Below are positions 33,795-41,032 of a stretch of DNA of 64,000 bases, piece by piece; positions within the stretch are counted from its first letter, which is position 1, and each line of letters starts with the position of its first letter. Origin of the DNA: Scolanthus callimorphus (lineage: Eukaryota; Cnidaria; Anthozoa; Actiniaria; Edwardsiidae); assembly GCA_033964015.1 (NCBI GenBank), contig CM066924.1, positions 3,144,251 through 3,208,250 on the forward strand, written 5' to 3'. The notes under the pieces were generated by a model. The model did not search any database. It worked only from the letters and a program-made list of their open reading frames with translations, and was not told the origin of the DNA. The position numbers and the translations under genes are program-made.

Positions 33795-34175
33795 ATGGTG
33801 TGGTACAACGATATGTTGAATATGGCTCGTGGTGGTCTTGCTGCTCTACCGTCTAAATCACAAACAGGAAAAGGACCCTTTACCTATTTTCCACGTCATC
33901 TACAAGAAGGAAATGGAGTTTTCCATGGGTACCCTGTGCCAGTACAAATGGGATTTGGTATAGGTGGTGTCGGCGGTGTATTAAGTTCCCTGGGAAGAGA
34001 CTTTGTTCCTCACTTGCCTTCTTGGGAACTCGCTACAAAAGGTATACGTAAACAAGCGGAACTCGCTACACGAGGTATACCACAAATGGGTGGTGCCCGT
34101 CTAAAACGTCGTCGTCATCAACCTAAGACCATGGCTAAACGTCGTCGTCGTCATACCAAGGACATTTTCGATTGA
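33795..34175 (+). CDS. Small basic virion-type protein (Polinton)
   Basis: 126 codons from the ATG at 33795, 12 bp after the preceding stop. A glycine-rich centre (GFGIGGVGGVLSSLG) precedes a strongly basic tail (LKRRRHQ, MAKRRRRHTK). Small glycine-rich and arginine-rich proteins lie beside the capsid gene in Polintons and in adenoviruses, where they act as core or minor capsid proteins. The role here is inferred from position and composition; no family signature is certain. The frame is intact. Confidence 0.6.
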   Translation: MVWYNDMLNMARGGLAALPSKSQTGKGPFTYFPRHLQEGNGVFHGYPVPVQMGFGIGGVGGVLSSLGRDFVPHLPSWELATKGIRKQAELATRGIPQMGGARLKRRRHQPKTMAKRRRRHTKDIFD

Positions 34176-34182
34176 AAACAGT

Positions 34183-34190
34183 TATAAAAG
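34183..34190 (+). promoter_or_regulatory. TATA box upstream of the major capsid gene
   Basis: TATAAAAG about 8 bp after the stop of the preceding gene and 113 bp before the capsid ATG at 34303. Confidence 0.6.
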
Positions 34191-34302
34191 ACTTGGACAT
34201 TCATGCCTTCTAATCAGTTGGACATTACCTCAACTACTGTCAAGAGCTCCTCATCGTCAACTGAGTGTTCATTCTGCTTCACTTGCTGCTGCCAATCCAG
34301 GC

Positions 34303-35571
34303 ATGGACTTGTTTACGGTACCACCAACAGATGTGGCTGTGACATCAGGCCGATACGTTGAGTATTCACCCACGGACAAAGGAGCCAAGTATTATCAGTT
34401 CATCATTCGTAGGGGTCCTACAATGATTGATTTGAAAAAGACTCATTTCCGTGTCGTGGCCAAGCTCACCAAAGTTGATGATACAGCAATTGCCGCAAGC
34501 GTTAAAGTGGGACCTGTCAACAACTTTCTTCATTCGATGATCCAACAAGTGACTGTGAAACTGAACGATCAAGCCGTCACCTTGCAAACCGACACGTATG
34601 CGTATCGTGCCTTCATCGAGACGTTGTTGAATTATCCTAAAGAAGCTAAAGAATCGTATCTGGAATGTGCCATGTGGAAAAAAGACAGTGACTCCATGGA
34701 CCAAGTTGATAATGCCGCTACAGCCGGTAACAAGAATCCTGGACTCAAGGAACGTGCAGCTCGTACTAAAACTGGACAAAAATTCTGCATGGAAGGCCCC
34801 TTGTTTTGTGATCTCTTTCACTCAGGACGTTACCTTCTGGACAACACCGAGATGAAAATCAAGTTTGATATGCATGATACAGCCTTCTGTCTGATGTCGG
34901 AGTTAGGTACCGAAAAGATCGTCATCGAGGACTTTATCCTACGTATGTATCACGTGACTCCAGCCCCTAGCGTCAAGTTAAACCATCGTGAACTCATGAC
35001 AGGATCGAATGCACGTACAGCCAAGTACCCTGTGACGTCAGCCATTGTGAAGACCCGGCAAATTGGTACTGGATCCTTGACCCATTATGAAGGAGACTTG
35101 TTCCAAGGATTGGTTCCTAAACGTATGATATTAGGGATGGTTGAAAATGCTGCCTACAATGGCGACAAAGGGAAGAATCCATTCAATTTCCAAAAGTTTG
35201 ATTTGTCGACAATCAAAGTAACCGTGGATGGACAAGAGACCCCCTATGGAACACTGTCTACCGCTGATGACAAGGATATAGATTTGTACCACATGTTGTT
35301 CGATAACGTGTGTGGTACCTACCGCGGACAAGGACTCAACCTTACGTTCGACGAGTTCAAGGCTGGTTATGCATTGTTTGCCTACGACTTTACACCAGCA
35401 GGCAATGCCTCGTCAGGGTACTTCCAACCTCAATATAAAGGCAACGTTGACCTGTACCTGACATTTGGGGATGCCACCGCGCAGGTGAACACCATTGTCA
35501 TCTACGGCGAGTTCAACAACACCATTGAAGTGGACCAATTAGGTCAAGTGATTTACGACATTCAAGGATGA
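34303..35571 (+). CDS. mcp: Polinton major capsid protein (double jelly-roll)
   Basis: 422 codons, intact. It starts MDLFTVPPTDVAV and contains the stretches KYYQFIIRR, VNNFLHSMIQQVTVKLND, TYAYRAFIETLLNYPKEAK, ILRMYHVTPAPSVKLNH and a C-terminal NTIVIYGEFNNTIEVDQLG. These match the conserved protein annotated in many animal genomes as F54H12.2-like, shown by structure prediction to be the Polinton hexon-like capsid protein. The upstream sequence stays open in frame without an ATG (HSASLAAANPG), so the true N-terminus may be longer or use an unseen splice. The stop overlaps the protease ATG as ATGA. Confidence 0.9.
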   Translation: MDLFTVPPTDVAVTSGRYVEYSPTDKGAKYYQFIIRRGPTMIDLKKTHFRVVAKLTKVDDTAIAASVKVGPVNNFLHSMIQQVTVKLNDQAVTLQTDTYAYRAFIETLLNYPKEAKESYLECAMWKKDSDSMDQVDNAATAGNKNPGLKERAARTKTGQKFCMEGPLFCDLFHSGRYLLDNTEMKIKFDMHDTAFCLMSELGTEKIVIEDFILRMYHVTPAPSVKLNHRELMTGSNARTAKYPVTSAIVKTRQIGTGSLTHYEGDLFQGLVPKRMILGMVENAAYNGDKGKNPFNFQKFDLSTIKVTVDGQETPYGTLSTADDKDIDLYHMLFDNVCGTYRGQGLNLTFDEFKAGYALFAYDFTPAGNASSGYFQPQYKGNVDLYLTFGDATAQVNTIVIYGEFNNTIEVDQLGQVIYDIQG

Positions 35572-36078
35572 ACACGGATCAGTTAGAACTGCTCGTACAC
35601 AACGATCCAAGTTAAACCCAGTGTTTGGTGGCGTGTTTCCATCTGATTTGCTACCGACCAAAGTCCCATTTCCCAATCAAGCCTACATCATGAACGTGGA
35701 TCCAAGCGATCGTCCAGGATCTCATTGGTTAGCCGTGTACTTTACACCCGAGACGTGTGAATTCTGGGACAGTTTGGATTTCCTCCACAAGTGTATGGTC
35801 AAGCCATTACGAACTTTTGCAAGTTACGTCCACAACTCGTGCACAACACTCGTAGGATTCAAGCCATGGATTCTGACGTATATGGACAACATTGTTTCTT
35901 CTTGTGGAACCGTGTACGTGGCAAACGTCATGGAACAGTAGCTGCTATGTTTACGCCAAATTTACAATGGAACGATCAGAATGTGATCGATTTTTACAAC
36001 GACGACGACAAGCACCTTGTAATCCTAAGCGTAGTCGTCAATGCGCTCTTGTTCAGCGCTCTTTGTTACGCATGTTAA
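35568..36078 (+). pseudogene. pro: Polinton adenain-like cysteine protease, inactivated
   Basis: The ATG at 35568 overlaps the capsid stop (ATGA). The first frame (MNTDQLELLVHND) stops at about 35615. The protein continues in another frame with FGGVFPSDLLP, the catalytic His in GSHWLAVYF and the acidic residue in CEFWDSL. A second frameshift near 35860 leads to VYGQHCFFLWNRVRGK. In adenain-like proteases the nucleophile is the Cys of a CG pair; here that position is Tyr (TAT, one transition from TGT). The family cleaves capsid precursors. With two frameshifts and a lost nucleophile this copy cannot work. Confidence 0.85.
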
Positions 36079-36178
36079 AGTTATAATAAAATTGATGAAA
36101 CCAAATGTTGTTGTTGTTGTTGGGTATATAGTAAGGTGTAGGTTAAGGCAAAGGTTCATATGGAATCTAGACGTCAGC

Positions 36179-36823
36179 ATGGACGATCGTCGTTTTCGTT
36201 GTCCATGTAGCATTTTGGTGGTGGGTCCAAGTCAATCGGGTAAAACCACGTTTACACACCAATTGCTTCAACAAGTCGCTCTTGCGTTCAACAAACAATT
36301 TCGAAAAATTGTGTATTGTTATGGCGAATGGCAACCGTTGTTTACGTCTATTCAACGGAACTTGGGTGTCACCTTCCATCAAGGACTCCCAGACAACGTC
36401 ACCGACTTGTTTGGTCCTCACGATACTCCAGGCCTCTTGGTGATGGATGATTTAATGGATCAAATGGATCGTGTGGTACGCGTGTTTACACAGGAATCCC
36501 ATCATCACAACATCACCACGTTGTTTTTAACACAGAACTTGTTTCCACCCAATAAGCACGCACGTACCATTTCACTCAACACGCATTACATCGTGTTGTT
36601 CAAGAATCCAAGAGATCGTTTAGGCGTACAGATGTTAGCTCAACAAGCGTTTCCTGGACGTGTTCCTTACGTGATGGATGCCTTTCATCAAGCCACCGAA
36701 GAACCTCATGGTTACCTAATGTTGGATTTTCATCCAATGACACCAGAACAATGTCGTTTACGATCTCATATTCTTCCTAAAGAATTTCCCATGTACGTCT
36801 ACACTGAAGGAAAAGATCTATAA
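36179..36823 (+). CDS. atp: Polinton FtsK/HerA-type genome-packaging ATPase
   Basis: The open frame reaches back to 36041, but the conserved protein starts at the ATG at 36179 (MDDRRFRCPCSILVVG), which also places TATATAG at about 36125 upstream. The Walker A P-loop is GPSQSGKTTFT near residue 18. Walker B is LLVMDDLM near residue 90. A polar TLFLTQNLFP motif acts as sensor. 214 codons match the usual length of Polinton packaging ATPases, which pump the element's DNA into capsids. The frame is intact. Confidence 0.9.
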   Translation: MDDRRFRCPCSILVVGPSQSGKTTFTHQLLQQVALAFNKQFRKIVYCYGEWQPLFTSIQRNLGVTFHQGLPDNVTDLFGPHDTPGLLVMDDLMDQMDRVVRVFTQESHHHNITTLFLTQNLFPPNKHARTISLNTHYIVLFKNPRDRLGVQMLAQQAFPGRVPYVMDAFHQATEEPHGYLMLDFHPMTPEQCRLRSHILPKEFPMYVYTEGKDL

Positions 36824-36826
36824 AAA
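36819..36826 (+). promoter_or_regulatory. TATA box overlapping the ATPase stop
   Basis: TATAAAAA, whose TAA at 36821-36823 is the ATPase stop codon. It lies 136 bp before the next ATG at 36962. Confidence 0.5.
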
Positions 36827-36961
36827 GAAGGAGACGATCCAGAATCACGTCATTTGGGTACAACCATTCACCATGGCAAGAGCTGAGAGAGCCTCGTGAG
36901 ATCGACGCCTTGTTCGTAGTGCATAAATACCCTTGTCTAAGTGGATCATCATCAGTTCATC

Positions 36962-37312
36962 ATGTCTCAGCGACTGAGAAGGAACGCAGATTTTCTCCAG
37001 CTCTTGCATCGTACCAGAGGGAAGACACGCCAACGACTCATTGTCAATGCTACTCCTGATCAAATCAACTCGCTGAGTGAAGTGGCTATGAACCTGTTGC
37101 GTGGCAACGTACCGATGTCATTAGCCCGGATTCAACAACTGAAGAAACACAAGCATCAGTTACGCAAGTTGGCCGATCGGAAACTCTCCAGCAAAAGCCG
37201 GAAAGCCATGTTGGTGCGTCAACGAGGAGGATTTTTATTACCTGCTCTTCTTGGTGGATTGGCATCGATATTTCTACCGAAAATTGCCAACAAGCTCATC
37301 TCTAAAATATAA
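36962..37312 (+). CDS. Conserved Polinton small basic protein
   Basis: 117 codons from the ATG at 36962; the open frame reaches upstream to an ATG at 36941 that is less likely because conserved members begin MS-RLR. Sequence features: a basic N-terminus (SQRLRRNADFLQLLHRT), INSLSEVAMNLLRGNVPMSL, a KHKHQLRKLADRK helix, then RQRGGFLLPALLGGLASIF, a hydrophobic C-terminal helix. The family is widespread beside Polinton ATPase genes, with no proven function. A membrane-active minor capsid role is possible because of the hydrophobic end. Confidence 0.7.
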   Translation: MSQRLRRNADFLQLLHRTRGKTRQRLIVNATPDQINSLSEVAMNLLRGNVPMSLARIQQLKKHKHQLRKLADRKLSSKSRKAMLVRQRGGFLLPALLGGLASIFLPKIANKLISKI

Positions 37313-37314
37313 AG
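37308..37314 (+). promoter_or_regulatory. TATA box overlapping a stop codon
   Basis: TATAAAG, overlapping the stop of the preceding gene (37310-37312) and 47 bp before the ATG at 37361. Confidence 0.5.
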
Positions 37315-37360
37315 TGTTGTTAAACAAGACATTTACGTCAGTTGCTTTCAAGAAGTCATC

Positions 37361-37822
37361 ATGTCAACATCAGCAAAAGGTGGAGCTCATCGTATGGCTA
37401 TGGTTCCTGATTATTTAGTAAACATGCTGCGTACCAAGCAAAAAGTGGAAACGGCACCCCAATACCGTGTACTGGCACGACTGGATGGAGAAATGCAAGC
37501 CATCTTGAATGACACTTCACTTCCTCCTGATGTCAAAGTACAACGTTACGATCAGATTTTACAACGTTACAACCGGCTAACAAGACAAGTAAAAGACAAA
37601 AGCCCATTATCTTTACTAAAAAGCATGAAACAGCAGCAACAAGAAGATGATGATGATGACATTGAAGAAGAGGATTTGGTTCTACCTTCTCCTCCTTCCA
37701 AGACACCTGCTACTCCAAAAACAAAGCGTTTACCAACACCACCATCCGGGACACCGCGAAGACGCTCAACTAGTTTACCAAGAAGAAAGCCTCGACCCCT
37801 CCGAGAATGGCAACCGTTTTAA
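37361..37822 (+). CDS. Conserved Polinton protein with acidic and proline/arginine-rich tail
   Basis: 153 codons. The N-terminal half (MVPDYLVNMLRTKQ, LARLDGEMQAILNDTSLP, VQRYDQILQRYNRLTRQ) is helical and resembles an uncharacterised protein often found at this place in Polintons. The C-terminal half is disordered: DDDDDIEEED, then TPATPKTKRLPTPPSGTPRR and a basic end. It is the last gene of the plus-strand cluster. Frame intact, function unknown. Confidence 0.65.
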   Translation: MSTSAKGGAHRMAMVPDYLVNMLRTKQKVETAPQYRVLARLDGEMQAILNDTSLPPDVKVQRYDQILQRYNRLTRQVKDKSPLSLLKSMKQQQQEDDDDDIEEEDLVLPSPPSKTPATPKTKRLPTPPSGTPRRRSTSLPRRKPRPLREWQPF

Positions 37823-37855
37823 GAAAAAAGAGACAATGTTATGCTCTCAATAACT

Positions 37856-37906
37856 TTTATTATTACAAGAAGTTTATAACAGTAATGTCCTTGTATTATC
37901 AATAAA
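37856..37906. terminator. Convergent polyadenylation signals
   Basis: AATAAA on the plus strand (37901-37906) serves the plus-strand cluster that ends at 37822. TTTATT (37856-37861), which is AATAAA on the minus strand, serves the minus-strand cluster that ends at 37917. The two signals cross over within 50 bp, so the transcripts would overlap tail to tail. Confidence 0.7.
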
Positions 37907-37916
37907 AAAAGAGTTC

Positions 37917-38539
37917 TTACACCTTGTATCGTATTTGCTTGAGCCACTTCCAGAATACGGCCACTTCAACACGTGGGCAATGGACAGCGCTTGCAAAGGG
38001 TAGAAATTCGTGAAAACCACAACTTGTAGATGACATATAAAAGTTCATATCATCCTCTTGAGCATATTGATTGAAAAGAACATCAAATTGGGGCACCCAT
38101 AATCCTCCAAATTGACATTGGGAATATTGAGTCTGTCCAGCAATCGCTTCTCGTGACATCCTCCCTTGTACGCGATAGTTCCATTGGACTTAAGGTCTTT
38201 CTTGTACCAGTCTTGTACCACTTGTTCCAGTTCCGTGTAGGGTAACGAATGCTTCCACGTGGAGTCAAATCGAAGACGGTGTATCATATAAGCTTTCTTG
38301 GCACCTGCAAAGTCCTTTGCATCTTTTAGTTCTTTAAATTTGATCGGAAACGTAAAGTGCTGTCCCTTGACATTCTCGTCATCAAAGATAATTCCTGCCT
38401 CCTTGCACCAAAATTCTTTCTTGACGAAGTAACCATCAAAGTCAAGTATTGCCTGGATATCCTCTAATGTACTCTCCGCGCACTCATTCTGATTCTTCTC
38501 TCTGTTCTTCCATGTTGTTGGGTAGGCTGTGGTCATCAT
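37917..38539 (-). pseudogene. DFDG-motif nuclease-like protein, frameshifted
   Basis: The ATG at 38539 opens 164 codons with ILDFDGYFVKKEFWCKEAG, an acidic motif seen in a nuclease-like family linked to viral and transposon ORFs in invertebrates. VQDWYKKDL, GGCHEKRLLDRLNIPNVNLEDYG and CPN follow. The frame ends at 38045 in unrelated residues. The conserved end (SCGFHEFLPFASAVHCPRVEV) lies in another frame to 37917, so a frameshift sits near 38095. It overlaps the upstream membrane peptide by 56 bp. The nuclease assignment is by resemblance of motifs only. Confidence 0.6.
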
Positions 38540-38711
38540 TATTAATTAATTCCGCTGCTTGCGAAAATAGACTGGAAAATTGTTCATCTTGAATTGGCTG
38601 TGCAGCAGGCGCTGCTTGCGAGAATAGAATTGTACACCCTAGGCCAATACCTAGAGTTGTCCCAAGTGCTGTCCCGAATGCTTTTGCAAGCGACGTTAAG
38701 AAACTGTCCAT
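38484..38711 (-). CDS. Small protein with one membrane segment
   Basis: 75 codons. Residues 8-30 (AKAFGTALGTTLGIGLGCT and following residues) are small and hydrophobic, giving one GxxxG-like transmembrane helix. The rest is acidic and polar. It has its own TATA box (38794-38803, minus strand) and is the first gene of this minus-strand transcript. Family not recognised. Confidence 0.55.
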   Translation of the reverse strand: MDSFLTSLAKAFGTALGTTLGIGLGCTILFSQAAPAAQPIQDEQFSSLFSQAAELINNDDHSLPNNMEEQREESE

Positions 38712-38793
38712 AAAATATCTCTTCTTCTTCTTCTTCTTCTTGTAACGTGTCGAGAGCTTTTGCGAAAGTGAAGATGATCGGCTTCAGCGCACT

Positions 38794-38845
38794 CTTTTAT
38801 ATACACTTTCTGAATGACGTCATCAAAATACTGTACTCTGATTGG
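38794..38845 (-). promoter_or_regulatory. Minus-strand promoter: CCAAT, CRE, TATA
   Basis: Reading on the minus strand: ATCCACCAATCAGA near 38845, TGACGTCATTC (CRE at 38815-38822), then TATATAAAAG (38794-38803), about 85 bp before the ATG at 38711. The first two motifs are identical over more than 10 bp to those before the polymerase gene (CCACCAATCAGA repeats and GATGACGTCATTC at 8061-8073). Confidence 0.7.
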
Positions 38846-38931
38846 TGGATCCATGTTTAAAGGTTCTCCTCTGTTTCCTCGGTGGTAAACCCGCTATAAA
38901 AAATATGTGGGGGAGATGGGTGGGTATCCCC

Positions 38932-39927
38932 TCAAAAGAGTCCATCAATAGGACGTCTTCGAAAGTCCATCCCGACAGGATAGATGTATTTACTCCACTC
39001 TCTGTCCACGAGGTGTCCATCGTGAGTGTACAAGTTCTTCCAGAAGGTACCATCCCTGCGCATGAGATACGCCTTGCGTGGATCTGTATACTGACTGTCA
39101 AACACCTTGCGCGTATCCACGATCAGATGCTGGTACTGGGGTGTGGCTGAAAACAGGGTTATAAGCAGCGATTGAATGGTATACCCCTTGCCCCATCCCC
39201 CTGCTACATCATCGTACACGTAAACCACTTCCTTCATAGCTTCGCGCAAGTATCGTCCCCAGTTCTCCTTGGTCACTTTACTCCATTCCACTTTCTTTTT
39301 GTCGGTCGGTGATGTTGCAAATCCACCAAAGGATTGAGGTGATGACGGTGTAAACCCACCCACGAAGGTAACATGTGCTTTGCCGACGATCGTGCGTGAT
39401 AACGTAGCAAGATACAAACCACGATCATCCATTCCCTCGACGTCCTCTTTCTCAGGGTTGGTCAGCGGTATTTTCACCTTTTCCTCCTCCTTCTTCTCTT
39501 GTCTTATACAGGCCATCTTGTACCATTCCTCCATCTTGACACGAAGCATGTTATGCCCTTGGGTCATCAACGCTGTTAACGTATCCATACCGGCGCGACG
39601 AATTGAGCTGGTATGACGTATAACACGACAACCCAATCGATGTAACTCTTTCAGTAGGCCTGATACAATCATACGTGGAGCTATAGCCTTTTGCAGTTGC
39701 TTTAGGAGCTCCCGTGAGAAATCATCCCACAAATACACATTTTTGTCATCTCCCTTAAAGTAGGTGAGCCATGAGCTCAAGTCTGGATTAGTGCCGTGAC
39801 GTTTCTGGTACGCTTCTCTCCATAAGGGATGCGCCAAATTATCACACACCTCGTAAAAGATCCCTGTCACCAACTGACTCATCACAGTCTCGCCACTCTT
39901 TGTCCAACTCTGATTGTATTTACGCAT
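38932..39927 (-). CDS. Unrecognised Polinton protein, 331 aa
   Basis: Intact frame from the ATG at 39927, 20 bp after the upstream stop. I do not recognise the family. Visible: an N-terminal helical part (VMSQLVTGIFYEVCDNLAH), an ELLKQLQKAIAPRM segment and a charged linker (RQEKKEEEKVKIPL). A YDDVAGGWGKGYTIQSLL stretch with a glycine-rich GGWGKG turn vaguely recalls a nucleotide-binding loop but lacks a Walker A GxxxxGK[ST]. The conserved-looking end is YIYPVGMDFRRRPIDGLF. It shares orientation and tight spacing with the 39948-40652 gene, so both are probably expressed together from the right-TIR promoter. Confidence 0.6.
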   Translation of the reverse strand: MRKYNQSWTKSGETVMSQLVTGIFYEVCDNLAHPLWREAYQKRHGTNPDLSSWLTYFKGDDKNVYLWDDFSRELLKQLQKAIAPRMIVSGLLKELHRLGCRVIRHTSSIRRAGMDTLTALMTQGHNMLRVKMEEWYKMACIRQEKKEEEKVKIPLTNPEKEDVEGMDDRGLYLATLSRTIVGKAHVTFVGGFTPSSPQSFGGFATSPTDKKKVEWSKVTKENWGRYLREAMKEVVYVYDDVAGGWGKGYTIQSLLITLFSATPQYQHLIVDTRKVFDSQYTDPRKAYLMRRDGTFWKNLYTHDGHLVDREWSKYIYPVGMDFRRRPIDGLF

Positions 39928-39947
39928 CTGGTTTTGATGTGACTCTT

Positions 39948-40652
39948 TCAGTTAAGACGCTCCCGTATCGCCATCGCTTCGGATGCACTTCCAAGCATGC
40001 TTTGAAACTGTTCTCCAACTTCAAGGATCTCGTACGTCTTCTCATTTCTATCACCATCAACGTGTTCCACAGTCATACCACCAAATTCATCCTCGACGTA
40101 ACACACCGCTGTCTTGGCTAACTTCACCACTTCTTTCCACAAATCCGCTGCCACAAAAGGAATGTCCTTAATCTCTTCTTCACCTCCTCCTTCTTCCTCC
40201 TTCACTTTTCTCACTCTCTTACAGTACTCTGTCTCAGCTGCTTCACCTTGACGTAGGACCCATCGCGCCACGTAATCCGCTAAACGGAACAGGTACAACG
40301 TACGATCCCCATAATACATCTCTTGAGCATGCCATTTCTTTGCTTGACCCATGAACAATGTTTTCTCTTCTTCCACGTTCACTCTCTCCATACGCAGGAC
40401 CTCAAGCTTTGACACAACGTTCTTGATGCATCGATGACAAGATAAACCATGAAGACATCCTACCGATACAAAATCGGCAAGAAACACTTCGCCAAGCAAA
40501 ATCACATAATCTTTTGGCTTCAAATGGCTCGTCAACAAGAATGGACATCCAATACGACCATTATAATGTACACAATAGTGAATCAAACTTCGAGTAAAAT
40601 GCTCCATCTCCCATTGCAACTTCCATTCTTGCTCAAACTGAGTTCCGCGCAT
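39948..40652 (-). CDS. Unrecognised Polinton protein starting in the right TIR
   Basis: The frame is open from 40682 without ATG (GTG); the first ATG is at 40652 (MRGTQFEQ), giving 234 codons. A TATA box lies about 35 bp upstream in the TIR (40685-40692). Histidine and cysteine residues cluster in SLIHYCVHYNGRIGCPF and GCLHGLSCHRCIKN, compatible with a zinc-binding fold. A charged KVKEEEGGGEEEIKD linker and a helical end follow. Family not recognised. The first codons are duplicated in the left TIR (about 6653-6690). Confidence 0.6.
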   Translation of the reverse strand: MRGTQFEQEWKLQWEMEHFTRSLIHYCVHYNGRIGCPFLLTSHLKPKDYVILLGEVFLADFVSVGCLHGLSCHRCIKNVVSKLEVLRMERVNVEEEKTLFMGQAKKWHAQEMYYGDRTLYLFRLADYVARWVLRQGEAAETEYCKRVRKVKEEEGGGEEEIKDIPFVAADLWKEVVKLAKTAVCYVEDEFGGMTVEHVDGDRNEKTYEILEVGEQFQSMLGSASEAMAIRERLN

Positions 40653-41032
40653 CTTTGTGAATACCTCACATCGCTCACACACCAGCTTTTATAGATAAAG
40701 TGCTAGTGTAGAAATGCTAGAGTGTAGAAATGCTAGTGTCAAATTGCTAGTGTCAAATTGCTAGTGTCAAATTGCTAATGTAGAAATGCTAGTGTAGAAA
40801 TGCTAGTGTAGAAAGTGCTAGTGCAGAAAGTGCTAGTGTAGAAATGCTAGTGTAGAAAGTGCTAGTGTAGAAATGCTAGTGTAGAAATGCTAGTGTAGAA
40901 AGTGCTACTGTAGAAATGCTAGTGTAGAAAGTGCTAGTGTAGAAAGTGTAGTTCATAAGTTGTAGTGTATAAAGTTGTAGTGTATAAGTTGTAGTGTATA
41001 AGTTGTAGTGTATATCCCGACCATATACTACT
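40622..41032 (-). repeat. Polinton right terminal inverted repeat
   Basis: Inverse of 6003-6690: unique outer end ATCCCGACCATATACTACT, minisatellite of GCTAGTGTAGAAATGCTAG units (about 40700-40960), then the TATA box and gene start. Shorter than the left arm because of fewer minisatellite units. Confidence 0.92.

Larger units (their letters stand above)
6003..41032 (+). mobile_element. Maverick/Polinton (adintovirus-like) element, 35,030 bp
   Basis: Termini are exact inverted repeats: AGTAGTATATGGTCGGGATA at the left and its reverse complement ending CCATATACTACT at the right. GACGTG flanks both sides (5997-6002 and 41033-41038), matching the 6-bp target duplication and 5'-AG terminus known for Polintons. 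It encodes the family's core set: type B DNA polymerase, integrase, major capsid protein, adenain-like protease and packaging ATPase, plus accessory genes. About 19 kb of its length is later insertions (9316-10011, 11541-17209, 20198-20825 and about 21.67-33.16 kb). Several core genes are frameshifted, so the copy is defective. Confidence 0.97.

Noticed and set aside
38932..39927. DNA polymerase epsilon C-terminal-like or AAA ATPase identity for the 331-aa protein
   Set aside because: The resemblance is limited to a general helical pattern, and there is no true Walker A motif. I leave it unassigned.
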